Source of the DNA: JAWOFN01 sp046497505 [NCBI: bacterium]
GTDB taxonomy: Bacteria > Blakebacterota > Blakebacteria > Blakebacterales
Length of the DNA: 34,430 bases
Reading direction: 5' to 3'
Assembly (NCBI GenBank): GCA_046497505.1
Contig: JAWOFN010000082.1
Coordinates: 1 to 34,430 of the forward strand
Shown: positions 26,496 to 34,430 of the stretch, in pieces
Layout of the letters: each line of letters begins with the position of its first letter
Position numbering within the stretch: the stretch's first letter is position 1
Position numbers and translations under genes: made by a program
The notes under the pieces: generated by a model
Databases searched by the model: none
The model's input: the letters and a program-made list of their open reading frames with translations, nothing else
Told to the model about the DNA's origin: nothing

Positions 26496-27890
26496 TCAGG
26501 GAGCTTCCAGGGCCTGCTTCCCCATGCCGTCGTCCGCCTCCACGGCATATTCCCCGCTGAAGCAGGCGTGGCACATGGGATGGTCGCGGTCGGCGGCCGA
26601 GATCATCCCTTCCAGGCTGAGATATCCCAGCGTGTCAGCGCCGATGTACTCCCTGATCCCATCCGCGCTCATGCGGGCCGCGATGAGTTCCTCGCGGGTC
26701 GGGATATCCACCCCATAGTAGCAGGGCCAGGTGATGGGAGGCGACGAGATACGTACGTGGATCTCCGCCGCCCCCGCCTCCCGGAGGAGTCCGATGAGCT
26801 TGCGGCTGGTGGTGCCCCGCACGATGGAGTCGTCCACGACCGCCACCCTCTTGCCCTTCAGGACCCCTTCCACGGTGTTGAACTTCACCCGCACGTCATG
26901 GTCCCTGCGGCTCTGACCGGGCTGGATGAAGGTCCTTCCCACGTAGTGGTTCCGTATCAGCCCGATCTCGAACTTGATGCCCGACTCGTTCGCATAGCCC
27001 AGGGCCGCGGTGTTCGATGAGTCGGGTACGCTGATCACGATGTCGGCGTCCGATGGGTGTTCCCGGGCGAGCTCCCTGCCCAGCCGTCGGCGCACCTTGT
27101 CCACCTTCTCCCCGTAGATGCGGCTGTCGGGACGGCTGAAGTAGACGAACTCGAAGATGCAGGGTGCCAGGCGGGGAGCCGGGTCCATGCGCCTGCTCTC
27201 CACCTCACCGTCCCGGATGATGAGCATCTCCCCGGGATCGATGTCCCGGACGTAGGAACCGCCCATGATGTCGAAAGCACACGACTCGCTGGCTGCCAGG
27301 GCCGCCCCCTCGTGCTCACCCAGACTGAGAGGACGGAACCCGAAGGGGTCCCGAACCGCGATGAAGGTGTCCTCGCTCAGGAAGAGGAGGCTGTAGGCCC
27401 CCCGGACCTGGGCCAGCGCCTCCATGAGGCGGTCCTCCAGGAGCGGTGCCCGGGACTTCGCAGCGAGGTGCAGGATGATCTCGGTGTCGGTCGTTGTCTG
27501 GAAGATGGAACCCTCGTCCTCCATGCGCGCCCGGAGGGAGGGGGTGTTGGTGAGGTTCCCGTTGTGTGCGACGGCAAGGGTGCCGCCGTGGTAGTTCACC
27601 TGGATGGGCTGGGTGTTCACGGGCGTGCTCGACCCGGTGGTGGAGTAGCGTGTATGGCCGATGGCCATCCGACCCGGCAGGCTGTCCAGGACGCCGGGCG
27701 TGAAGACATCGTTCACCAGGCCCATGTCCCGGTGGATGTGGGAGCACTCGCCGTCTGTGGAGACGATCCCCGCCGCCTCCTGGCCCCGGTGCTGGAGGGC
27801 GTAGAGACCCAGGTAGGTCAAATAGGAGGCGCTCTGGTGCCCGGCGACACCGAACAGGGCACAGTGGTGGCGGATGGGCTCGATCGCCAT
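26496..27890 (-). CDS. purF: Amidophosphoribosyltransferase
   Basis: First committed enzyme of purine synthesis: makes 5-phosphoribosylamine from PRPP and glutamine. In the 464 residues the N-terminal glutaminase begins at Cys10 (HHCALFGV) after a nine-residue propeptide that must be removed to free the catalytic cysteine. The phosphoribosyltransferase domain has the PRPP loop VAVVDDSIVRGTT (349-361). Four cysteines, Cys244 (APCIFEF), Cys390 (TWPCYYG), Cys440 and Cys443 (MCHACFSG), match the iron-sulphur ligands of the Bacillus-type enzyme, which unlike the E. coli enzyme carries a [4Fe-4S] cluster and is degraded when oxygen destroys it. The ATG has GGGAGG nine bases upstream and lies 19 bases after rnr, so rnr-purF is probably a two-gene operon. 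Confidence 0.97.
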   Translation of the reverse strand: MAIEPIRHHCALFGVAGHQSASYLTYLGLYALQHRGQEAAGIVSTDGECSHIHRDMGLVNDVFTPGVLDSLPGRMAIGHTRYSTTGSSTPVNTQPIQVNYHGGTLAVAHNGNLTNTPSLRARMEDEGSIFQTTTDTEIILHLAAKSRAPLLEDRLMEALAQVRGAYSLLFLSEDTFIAVRDPFGFRPLSLGEHEGAALAASESCAFDIMGGSYVRDIDPGEMLIIRDGEVESRRMDPAPRLAPCIFEFVYFSRPDSRIYGEKVDKVRRRLGRELAREHPSDADIVISVPDSSNTAALGYANESGIKFEIGLIRNHYVGRTFIQPGQSRRDHDVRVKFNTVEGVLKGKRVAVVDDSIVRGTTSRKLIGLLREAGAAEIHVRISSPPITWPCYYGVDIPTREELIAARMSADGIREYIGADTLGYLSLEGMISAADRDHPMCHACFSGEYAVEADDGMGKQALEAP

Positions 27891-27909
27891 GGGGCCGGTC
27901 CTCCCGGGG

Positions 27910-30066
27910 TCAGGCTTGCTGCTCGGCCTGCGCCTCGAACGCTTCCCGATCCTCTTCCGCGGCAGGCACGAAATCCAGCTGGCGGGTGGTGCGGTCGGCT
28001 CGCACGACCTTCACCACGATGCGGTCTCCCAGACGATACTGCTTCCGCTTCCGCTCACCAACAAGACGATACGACTTCTCCTCGTAGACGTAGTAGTCGT
28101 CGTCCAGCTCGGAGATGTGGATCAGGCCGTCCACCACCAGGTCCTCGAGTTCCACGAAGACGCCGAAGCTGGTCACCCCGGAGATGATCCCGGGGAAGAC
28201 CTCGCCCACGTGGTCTTCCATGTAGGTGACCTGCTTGAGCTTGATCGATTCCCGCTCCGCCTCCATGGCGGACCGCTCACGCTGACTCGCCTGCTCGCAG
28301 GTCTCCCTGAGCCGGCCTTCGAGGTCGTCCTCTTCCCTGCCCCGGGGCACCCCGTCCCGGTACCGGCGCAGGAGCCGATGGACCACCAGGTCAGGGTAGC
28401 GCCGGATCGGTGATGTGAAGTGGGTGTAGCAGTCGCTGGCAAGTCCGAAGTGACCGATGCATTCGACGCTGTACAGGGCCTGCCGCATGTGCCGGAGCAT
28501 GACCTTGTTGATCACGTCCTCGGCCGGTTCCCCATCGATCTGCTTCAGGAGGCTGTTGAAGAGGTCCGGGGTGATCTTGTCCGACTTGGGGATGGTCCAC
28601 CCCAGGCTGGCGGTGAACTCCCGGAACTCCTGCATCTGCTCCGGGTCCGGCTTGTCGTGGACCCGATAGACAAAGGGAGCGTTCAGTCCCCGTCCGCGGC
28701 GCGCCACCGCCTCGTTGGCGAGGATCATGAATTCCTCCACGAGCCGGTGGCTGGCCAGGCGCAGGCGTTCCCGCATGGCCAAGGGGAAGCCCTCTTCGTC
28801 CAGTTCGATGATGGGTTCGGGGAGGTCGAAGTCGATGGTCCCCCGCTCCATCCGGCGCTCGGTGAGCTTCTCCGCCACCTTGGCCGCCTCCAGCACCTTG
28901 GAGCTCACCTCTCGGGGGACCTCGGCTCCTGCCGGGGGGTTGCCGGTGTCGATGATGGTCTGGGCGTCCTCGTAGGTGAGCCGGGCCCTGGATCGGATCA
29001 CCGTGTCGACGATCTCCACATCCCCCGGCCGTCCATCGCCGTCCAGTTCCACGAAACAGGAGAATGCCAGCTTGTCCTCTCCGGGGCGCAGGCTGCAGGC
29101 ACCGTTGGAGAGTTTCTCCGGGAGCATGGGGATGACCCGGTCCACCAGGTAGACGCTGTTGCCCCGCTTCCATGCCTCACGGTCGAGTTCGGTGTCCGGC
29201 CCCACGTAGTGACTTACGTCGGCTATATGGATGCCTACACGGACCTTCCCGCCGCCCAGCTGCTCCACCGAGATGGCATCGTCGAAGTCCTTGGCATCCG
29301 CCGGGTCGATGGTGAAGACGATCTCCTCCCGGAGGTCCTTCCTCCGGGCGATCTCGTCGCGGATCGAGGCGGAAGCGGCGCGGGAGGCCTCCTCCTCGAC
29401 CGGGGGCGGGAACTCCTCCACCAGGCCGGCCCGGCGGACCAGGGCCTGCATCTCCACCTCAGGGTCCTCCGGGTCACCCAGCACTTCGATGATGTGCCCC
29501 GAGGGGATCCTGTTCTCCGAACCCCATCGGTCCACCTTCACCACGACCATGTCACCCTCGCCGCCGCCCTTCAGGTCGTCGGAATCCACCACCACGTCCC
29601 GGGTGATCTTGTTGTTCTCCGGCTCGATGAACCAGACGTTCCGCTCCCTGGCCAGGAACCCGACGAGGGTCTCGTTGGCCCGTTTCAGGACCCGGATCAC
29701 CCGCCCCTCGAGTCCCTTCGGCCTGCGCCGAAGGACCTTCACCTGTACCAGGTCGCCGTGCAGGGCGCCCTCGGTGGCGTTGGCCCCTACATAGATGTCC
29801 TCGTCCCCCCCGGACTCGGGTTCGATGAAGATGTAGCCGTGCCGGGTGGCGTGCACATGTCCCGTGACATATCCGAACTTGGAAGGAGCCCCGTAGCGGT
29901 TCCCCTTGAGGCGGGCCACCCTCCCCTCCCTGACCAGTGCCTTGATGGCACTGCGGAATCCCCGGTAGTCGTCTTCCGGGATATCCAGGGCGGAGGCCAG
30001 CTCGCGGATACGGAGGGGTCGGTCCGCTTCTTCACGAAGATAGGTAACGATCTTTTCTTTCAGCAT
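27910..30066 (-). CDS. rnr: Ribonuclease R
   Basis: Processive 3'-5' exoribonuclease (RNB family) that degrades structured RNA and takes part in rRNA and tRNA quality control. The 718 residues show a winged-helix N-terminus (about 1-60), two cold-shock domains (about 63-200), the RNB domain with the four metal-binding aspartates Asp254, Asp260, Asp262 and Asp263 (TIDPADAKDFDDA), and a C-terminal S1 domain (about 630-712, VGEVFPGIISGVTSFGVFVEL). Upstream in-frame codons to 30351 would run through the divergent M24 gene and are not used. The ATG at 30066 has GGAGG only two bases away, too close for a normal ribosome site; a TTG at 30075 with GGGGGAG nine bases upstream is an alternative. purF follows. 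Confidence 0.95.
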   Translation of the reverse strand: MLKEKIVTYLREEADRPLRIRELASALDIPEDDYRGFRSAIKALVREGRVARLKGNRYGAPSKFGYVTGHVHATRHGYIFIEPESGGDEDIYVGANATEGALHGDLVQVKVLRRRPKGLEGRVIRVLKRANETLVGFLARERNVWFIEPENNKITRDVVVDSDDLKGGGEGDMVVVKVDRWGSENRIPSGHIIEVLGDPEDPEVEMQALVRRAGLVEEFPPPVEEEASRAASASIRDEIARRKDLREEIVFTIDPADAKDFDDAISVEQLGGGKVRVGIHIADVSHYVGPDTELDREAWKRGNSVYLVDRVIPMLPEKLSNGACSLRPGEDKLAFSCFVELDGDGRPGDVEIVDTVIRSRARLTYEDAQTIIDTGNPPAGAEVPREVSSKVLEAAKVAEKLTERRMERGTIDFDLPEPIIELDEEGFPLAMRERLRLASHRLVEEFMILANEAVARRGRGLNAPFVYRVHDKPDPEQMQEFREFTASLGWTIPKSDKITPDLFNSLLKQIDGEPAEDVINKVMLRHMRQALYSVECIGHFGLASDCYTHFTSPIRRYPDLVVHRLLRRYRDGVPRGREEDDLEGRLRETCEQASQRERSAMEAERESIKLKQVTYMEDHVGEVFPGIISGVTSFGVFVELEDLVVDGLIHISELDDDYYVYEEKSYRLVGERKRKQYRLGDRIVVKVVRADRTTRQLDFVPAAEEDREAFEAQAEQQA

Positions 30067-30073
30067 ATCCTCC

Positions 30074-30102
30074 AATGTATGTATCTCCCCCGATGCATCC
30101 AA
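30074..30102 (-). promoter_or_regulatory. Candidate promoter of rnr-purF
   Basis: On the minus strand, TTGGAT (30102-30097, three of six), a 17-base spacer and TACATT (30079-30074, four of six). The rnr ATG at 30066 lies exactly seven bases after the -10, so transcription could begin at the start codon itself. It shares the 133-base divergent gap with the M24 promoter. Confidence 0.35.
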
Positions 30103-30121
30103 GCGGCCAGAGCCGGGGCCG

Positions 30122-30150
30122 TTGCCCGCGGCAGTGCTCCCGGCTACGAT
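30122..30150 (+). promoter_or_regulatory. Candidate promoter of the M24 peptidase gene
   Basis: TTGCCC (30122-30127), a 17-base spacer and TACGAT (30145-30150), each with four consensus matches. The start would be near 30157, giving a leader of about 43 bases that includes the strong ribosome site AAGGAG seven bases before the ATG at 30200. Unlike the leaderless candidates, this is an ordinary leader. Confidence 0.45.
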
Positions 30151-30199
30151 ACAGGGGATGTCCACGGTGATCCCTCGCCCCGGCCCAAGGAGTCTCGCC

Positions 30200-31555
30200 A
30201 TGGTCCGCATGCTGAGCAGAGCCTGCCTGCTGCTGCTCCTCTCGTCCCTGATGCCCTCGAGCGCAGCAGGCCAGGAGCCACCGGCCGCCGAGGTCTCCGC
30301 CGGTGGTGCCCTCACTTCGACCCTCCCCCTCCGGGAGCGCCCCCCCGTCATCGACAGCTGGCTCAGCTACCGGCTCCAGAACGTGCTGCCGGAGATCATG
30401 CGACGCGAGGGCATCGACATGTGGATCGTCGACAACCGGGAGTACAACGAGGACCCGGTGTTCTTCTCCCTGATGCCGGGAGGCACCATGGCGGCGCGGC
30501 GGCGTACCATCCTGGTCATCTGCGATGCCGGGGAGGACAGGCCCCTGGAGCGGCTGGCGGTGAGTCGATACGGGATCGGGGAGTGGTACCGCGGCGTGTG
30601 GGAGCCGGAAGAGGACCGGGACCAGTACGCCGCGCTGGCCCGGGTCGTCACGGAACGGGATCCCGAGGTGATCGGGATCAACGTCTCCGAGACCTTCGCC
30701 TTCGGGGACGGTCTGTCCGCCGGGAGCTTCGAGGCGATGAAGCGGGCACTGCCCGAGAGATACGTGGACCGTCTGAGGGGCGCCGAGGACCTGGCCGTCG
30801 GATGGCTGGAGCACAGGACCCGGGCCGAGATGGAGGCCTATGAGGGCATCGTCCGGATCGCCCACCGCCTGATCGCAAAGGCGTTCTCCAGCGAGGTGAT
30901 CCACCCCGGGATCACCACCAGCCAGGACGTGGTCTGGTGGTTCCGCGAAGCCTTCGCCGGTCTGGACGTGGATACCTGGTTCCAGCCCAGCGTGGAGATC
31001 ATCCGTCACGGTGAGCCCGACGACGGCCTTCCCGCGGGGGTGATCCGTCACGGGGACGTGCTCCACTGCGACATCGGCATCACCTACCTGGGGATGAACA
31101 CAGATACCCAGCAGATGGCCTACGTGCTCCGGACCGATGAAGAGGAGGTCCCGAAGGGCCTCCTCGAGGCCCTGTCCCGCGCCAACCGGCTGCAGGACAT
31201 CCTCATGGAGGAGTTCGTCACCGGGAGGACGGGGAACGAGGTCCTCGAAGCCGCCCGGGACCGGATGCTGACCGAGGGACTGGACGGTTCGATCTACACC
31301 CACCCCATCGGTTACTACGGCCACGGACCCGGGCCCACCATCGGGCTGTGGGACATGCAGGAAGGGGTCCCGGGCAAGGGGGACTACCCGCTCCACCCGC
31401 GCACGCTCTATGCTATCGAACTGAACTGCACCACCGCCGTCCCCGAGTGGGAGGGCCGGCAGGTGACCATCGGATTGGAGCAGGAGGGTTTCTTCGACGG
31501 GGAGCGCTGCCGGTTCGTGGATCGGCGTCAGACCCGATTCCACCTGGTGAGGTAG
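30200..31555 (+). CDS. Exported M24 family metallopeptidase (Xaa-Pro aminopeptidase-like)
   Basis: A 451-residue exported peptidase with a signal peptide (hydrophobic 9-20, ending SSAAG-Q). The pita-bread fold metal ligands are all present: Asp291 (LHCDIGI), Asp302 (NTDTQQM), His375 (YYGHGPG), Glu407 (YAIELNC) and Glu427 (GLEQEGF), so a dimetal aminopeptidase is expected. A creatinase-like N-terminal domain (about 50-200) precedes it. The likely reaction is removal of N-terminal residues before proline, or another X-Pro or creatinase-type cleavage, outside the cytoplasm. The frame opens at 30122, but the ATG at 30200 has AAGGAG seven bases upstream and gives the signal peptide its N-terminus. 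It is divergent from rnr; a lipoprotein-like gene follows 96 bases later. Confidence 0.93.
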   Translation: MVRMLSRACLLLLLSSLMPSSAAGQEPPAAEVSAGGALTSTLPLRERPPVIDSWLSYRLQNVLPEIMRREGIDMWIVDNREYNEDPVFFSLMPGGTMAARRRTILVICDAGEDRPLERLAVSRYGIGEWYRGVWEPEEDRDQYAALARVVTERDPEVIGINVSETFAFGDGLSAGSFEAMKRALPERYVDRLRGAEDLAVGWLEHRTRAEMEAYEGIVRIAHRLIAKAFSSEVIHPGITTSQDVVWWFREAFAGLDVDTWFQPSVEIIRHGEPDDGLPAGVIRHGDVLHCDIGITYLGMNTDTQQMAYVLRTDEEEVPKGLLEALSRANRLQDILMEEFVTGRTGNEVLEAARDRMLTEGLDGSIYTHPIGYYGHGPGPTIGLWDMQEGVPGKGDYPLHPRTLYAIELNCTTAVPEWEGRQVTIGLEQEGFFDGERCRFVDRRQTRFHLVR

Positions 31556-31651
31556 GGAGGAGTGCTCCCGGGATAAACGGTCTCCGGACCGGTACGTCCT
31601 CCGTTCGAAAGGTGACGCTGCACCTCCTCTCACCTGTACGCGGAGGCCGCC

Positions 31652-32398
31652 ATGGAACACCAGACGGCCCGCTGCATCCTGGTCTCCGCCGCAGCCGCGG
31701 CCCTCATGACCGCGGGCGGCGGATGTGTCCGGCCCGTGATGCTGTCGGGTAGCGAGACCCTGGAGATGTCCCTGCCCCTCGGGAGTGAATTGGTCTACGT
31801 GCGGGAGGTCCCCACCGCCGGATGGACCCCGGGGGATACCCTGGTCCACCGTATCGTGGAGTTCGTACCCGGTGACCGGCGGCAGCTCAAACTGGACCGG
31901 GTGTGGATCGGACCCTACGCTCCGGGTCACCAGGAGGGGATACCGGATCGGACGGGTCCGCGGACCGGAGCGGGGAGGACCCGTGCCGACGGTCCCATCA
32001 TCCGGATTGAGGCCCGGATGGGACGCCTCGCCCCCCGGTACATCTACCGGGCCAACACACCCGCCGGGATGGTCCGGCTCTCCCGTGCAACCGACCGGGC
32101 CGGTGATCTGCTGGCCCCCGCCCCGGGTACCGGCGTCTACCGGTGGGGTGCCGGTTCGCGGAAGATGCGGGTGGCCGCCGCGGACACCCTGGTGGAGACA
32201 CCCGCCGGGGACTTCCGCTGTATCGAGGTCGTCTACGAGGACCCTGCCGGCCAGCACATCCGCTCCTGGTGGGCGGACCGCGTGGGCTGGGTCGGTACCC
32301 GGGCGGTGGCCTACCGGCCCGGGGGTCAAGACCCCTACGGTCCCTGGTTCCTCACCGGCGAGTCGTGGGTCCTGGTGGAGATCCGGCGGCCCCGCTGA
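31652..32398 (+). CDS. Probable exported lipoprotein of unknown function
   Basis: A 248-residue protein I cannot assign. The N-terminus has a hydrophobic stretch (9-20) ending in LMTAGGGC (Cys25); GGGC is an imperfect lipobox, so lipid attachment is likely but not certain. The rest is beta-rich with many Gly, Arg and Pro. A segment near 205-230 (FRCIEVVYEDPAG, then SWWADRVGWVGTR) resembles the W-A-D-x-V-G pattern of DUF3108/TapB-like exported proteins; this is a weak resemblance. The ATG has GGAGG five bases upstream. It lies 96 bases after the M24 gene on the same strand, so it may share its transcript, and it converges on mutS with 27 bases between the stops. No catalytic motif is seen. Confidence 0.78.
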   Translation: MEHQTARCILVSAAAAALMTAGGGCVRPVMLSGSETLEMSLPLGSELVYVREVPTAGWTPGDTLVHRIVEFVPGDRRQLKLDRVWIGPYAPGHQEGIPDRTGPRTGAGRTRADGPIIRIEARMGRLAPRYIYRANTPAGMVRLSRATDRAGDLLAPAPGTGVYRWGAGSRKMRVAAADTLVETPAGDFRCIEVVYEDPAGQHIRSWWADRVGWVGTRAVAYRPGGQDPYGPWFLTGESWVLVEIRRPR

Positions 32399-32425
32399 GG
32401 AGGAGAGGCACCCCCCTCCGGGAAC

Positions 32426-34430
32426 CTAAAGTAAATCCTTAAGTTCTGCCAGCAACGTCAGGGCCTCCAGAGGAGTAAGTTGGTTGGGATCTATCCCCTG
32501 CAGCTTCTCCACCAGCGGGTCGGGCCGTGATGCGAAGAGGTCGACCTGATCCTCGGCGGCCATGGAGGGTACGCTCTCACCCTCCGGCAGCGGCCGGTCC
32601 TCCTCCAGGTTGGAGAGGATCTTGCGTGCACGCCCGATGACCGGGTCGGGGACCCCCGCGAGCTCCGCCACGTGGATCCCGTAGGAGTGGTCGCAGCCCC
32701 CGGGGACGATCTTGTGCAGGAAGACCACCCGGTCCCCCCACTCCTTCACCGAGACGTTCAGGTTGAAGATCCGGGGGAGCCGTTCCGCCAGGACCGTGAG
32801 TTCGTGGTAATGGGTGGCGAAGACGGTCTTCGCGCCGACCTCCTCGTGGAGGTGTTCGGCCACCGCCCAGGCGATGGAGAGGCCGTCGTAGGTGCTGGTC
32901 CCCCGCCCCACCTCGTCGAGAAGGACCAGGGAATCGGGGGTGGCGTTGTGGAGGATGTTGGCCGTCTCATGCATCTCGACCAGGAAGGTGGATTCCCCGC
33001 CGGCCAGGTTGTCCATGGCCCCCACCCGGGTGAAGATCCGGTCCAGGACGGGCAGTCGGGCACGGGCGGCGGGGACGAATGAGCCCGCCTGGGCCATGAG
33101 GCAGATCAGCCCGACCTGGCGCAGGTAGGTGCTCTTCCCGGCCATGTTGGGGCCGGTGACGATGGCGACCTGACGCTCGGGGCCCATCGAGGTGTCGTTG
33201 GGGATGAAGGTGCCCTGGGGGAGCAGGGCCTCCACCACGGGATGCCGCCCCTCCTCGATCTCCAGCGTCCCGTCCTCGGTGAGGTCCGGACGGGTGTAGT
33301 CGTGGCGCAGGGCGGCCTCGGCGAGACCCAGCAGCATGTCCACCAGGCCCAGGGCAGCCGCGTTCGCCTGGAGTGTGCCCAGGTGTTCCGCGATGCGGCC
33401 CCTGAGGCCGGCGAAGAGCTCCTGTTCGAGCGCTACGGCCTTTTCCTCGGCCCGGAGGACCTCGTCCTCCTTCTCCTTCAGTTCGGGCGTCACGTAGCGT
33501 TCTGCGTTGACCAGCGTCTGCTTGCGTATGTAGTCCTCCGGGACCTTGTCGGTGTGGGTCTTGGTCACCTCGAGATAGTACCCGAAGACCTTGTTGTAGC
33601 CGATCTTGAGGCTGGGGATACCGGTGCGCTCACGCTCGGAGGCCTGCAGCTCCGCGATCCACTCCTTCCCGCTGGAGGCCATTTCCCTCAGCCGGTCCAG
33701 TCCCTCGTCATAGCCTCCCCGGAAGATGTCCCCCTCTCCGGTCTGGACGGGGGGGTCGTCCACCAGGGCGCCGGAGAGTTCACCGGTGAGTTCCTCCAGG
33801 GGATCCAGCACCTCGGCCTGGCTCTGCAGGAGGACGCTGGAGAACCCCTCCAGGTCCTCGATGAGTCCTGGGAGCCGCCTCTGGACCTCCCTCAGGGCCA
33901 CCAGGTCCTTGGGGTTCGCCTTGCCCGTCTCCACACGGACCGCCAGCCGCTCCAGGTCACCCATGTCATCCATCGACTCAGAGAGTCCCCCGCGGAGATC
34001 CGGTTCCTCGATGAGGGCCCCCACGGCCTCGTGCCGCTCCAGGATCTCCTGCCGGCGGTTCATGGGGCGCAGCAGGGCCGAACGCAGGGCGCGTGCGCCC
34101 ATCGCGGTACGTGTGCGATCCGCGACACCCATCAGCGTCGCGTTCCGGGAACCGTCGCGGAGGTTGGCCACCAGCTCCAGGTTGCGCTGGGTGGCGGCAT
34201 CCAGGAGCATCCCTTCCCCGGACTGCCTCACCTGCATCCGCTTGAGGTGGCCCAGGGAGGCCAGGCGGTTGTCCTGGAGGTAACCGATGAGGGCTCCGGC
34301 GGCACCCACCCCCCTGCCCAATCCCTCCATACCGAAACCCTTCAGGGTCTCCACCCCGAAATGCTCCTTGAGAGCCTGTTCCCCGAGGTCCCGGCTGAAG
34401 CGGAAGCCCTCCAGGCGGGTGACGGTCCGC
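32426..34430 (-). CDS. mutS: DNA mismatch repair protein MutS, 5' end beyond the window
   Basis: Mismatch-recognition ATPase. The frame is open to the window edge (the last full codon is Arg at 34427-34429), giving about 667 residues; the mismatch-binding N-terminal domain with its Phe-x-Glu motif and most of the connector lie outside. Present are the start of the core domain (ALKEHFGVETLKGFG, then GAAGALIGYLQDNRLASL), the lever and clamp region with a charged helical stretch, and the ATPase: Walker A TGPNMAGKST (coded near 33131-33160), Walker B LVLLDEVGRGTSTYDGLS and FATHYHELT. The C-terminus ends TLLAELKDLL, and DLFASRP precedes it. A GTG at 34354 is only an internal codon, not a start. 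The gene is intact as far as visible. Confidence 0.97.
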   Translation of the reverse strand, partial: RTVTRLEGFRFSRDLGEQALKEHFGVETLKGFGMEGLGRGVGAAGALIGYLQDNRLASLGHLKRMQVRQSGEGMLLDAATQRNLELVANLRDGSRNATLMGVADRTRTAMGARALRSALLRPMNRRQEILERHEAVGALIEEPDLRGGLSESMDDMGDLERLAVRVETGKANPKDLVALREVQRRLPGLIEDLEGFSSVLLQSQAEVLDPLEELTGELSGALVDDPPVQTGEGDIFRGGYDEGLDRLREMASSGKEWIAELQASERERTGIPSLKIGYNKVFGYYLEVTKTHTDKVPEDYIRKQTLVNAERYVTPELKEKEDEVLRAEEKAVALEQELFAGLRGRIAEHLGTLQANAAALGLVDMLLGLAEAALRHDYTRPDLTEDGTLEIEEGRHPVVEALLPQGTFIPNDTSMGPERQVAIVTGPNMAGKSTYLRQVGLICLMAQAGSFVPAARARLPVLDRIFTRVGAMDNLAGGESTFLVEMHETANILHNATPDSLVLLDEVGRGTSTYDGLSIAWAVAEHLHEEVGAKTVFATHYHELTVLAERLPRIFNLNVSVKEWGDRVVFLHKIVPGGCDHSYGIHVAELAGVPDPVIGRARKILSNLEEDRPLPEGESVPSMAAEDQVDLFASRPDPLVEKLQGIDPNQLTPLEALTLLAELKDLL

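Noticed and set aside
24686-26548. 620-residue minus-strand frame across the glycosyltransferase
   Set aside because: Opposite to a gene with complete GT2 motifs; low-complexity translation; no ribosome site.
28420-30843. 807-residue open frame on the plus strand across rnr
   Set aside because: It is antisense to rnr, whose domains and catalytic aspartates are complete. Long antisense frames are expected in GC-rich coding DNA. The translation is compositionally odd and matches no family.
31556-31600. Hairpins GGGAG-GAGTG-CTCCC and CGGTC-TCCG-GACCG after the M24 gene
   Set aside because: Stems of only five base pairs without a T-run; not enough to call a terminator in GC-rich DNA.
30032-32329. 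765-residue open frame on the minus strand over the M24 and lipoprotein genes
   Set aside because: It is a shadow of two plus-strand genes that have signal peptides, ribosome sites and (for M24) all five metal ligands.

Overview
The window is GC-rich bacterial chromosome, densely coding, with no tRNA, rRNA, CRISPR array, insertion sequence or prophage that I can see. Every gene looks intact except mutS, which runs off the right edge. Housekeeping genes (era, cca, xerD, uvrC, recN, pgsA, purF, rnr, mutS) sit with a type IV pilus motor set and several secreted proteins. Three things suggest an FCB-type phylum, most likely Gemmatimonadota: a secreted metalloprotease with a NYPNPF-type C-terminal tail, a secreted M24 peptidase, and a pilB-pilT-pilC-pilS-pilR order. 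This placement is an inference from gene content, not a computed phylogeny.

Layout. From about 25.1 kb down to base 51, all recognised genes read leftward on the minus strand. In order of transcription they are comM, recN, pgsA, hutH, uvrC, xerD, cca, an M50 site-2 protease, a 74-residue single-pass membrane protein, pilB, pilT, pilC, pilS, pilR, a secreted metalloprotease, a secreted NHL protein, a CTP-dependent lipid-kinase-like membrane protein, an unknown 153-residue protein, era, a membrane-anchored TPR protein, a Tic20/DUF4870-like membrane protein and an L,D-transpeptidase. Many neighbours overlap by 4 bases (ATGA or GTGA), so translational coupling is likely. To the right, a GT2 glycosyltransferase is divergent from comM, and rnr-purF reads leftward. 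A secreted M24 peptidase and a lipoprotein-like gene are divergent from rnr, and mutS converges on them. No stretch longer than about 155 bases lacks a gene. The 154 bases between the glycosyltransferase and purF hold only short GC-rich inverted repeats and no convincing terminator.

How the genes fit together. One block handles genome maintenance (recN, uvrC, xerD, mutS). One handles RNA and translation (cca, era, rnr). One builds and regulates type IV pili: extension ATPase, retraction ATPase, platform protein and the PilS/PilR sigma-54 two-component pair. One concerns the envelope (transpeptidase, TPR protein, lipid kinase-like protein, CDP-alcohol transferase, glycosyltransferase). The pilR stop overlaps the start of the secreted metalloprotease, so pilus regulation and a secreted proteolytic pair may share a transcript.

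The most interesting leads are: (1) a site-2 protease immediately upstream of a tiny N-in/C-tail-anchored protein that heads the pilus operon; (2) the coupling of pilSR to an exported metalloprotease and NHL protein; (3) four genes (recN, the M50 gene, the GT2 gene, rnr) whose start codon lies only 7-9 bases after a -10-like hexamer, which suggests leaderless or nearly leaderless mRNAs; and (4) a CTP-type lipid kinase beside era, a position where other bacteria carry dgkA. I did not find a wholly new, self-contained system such as a defence island.
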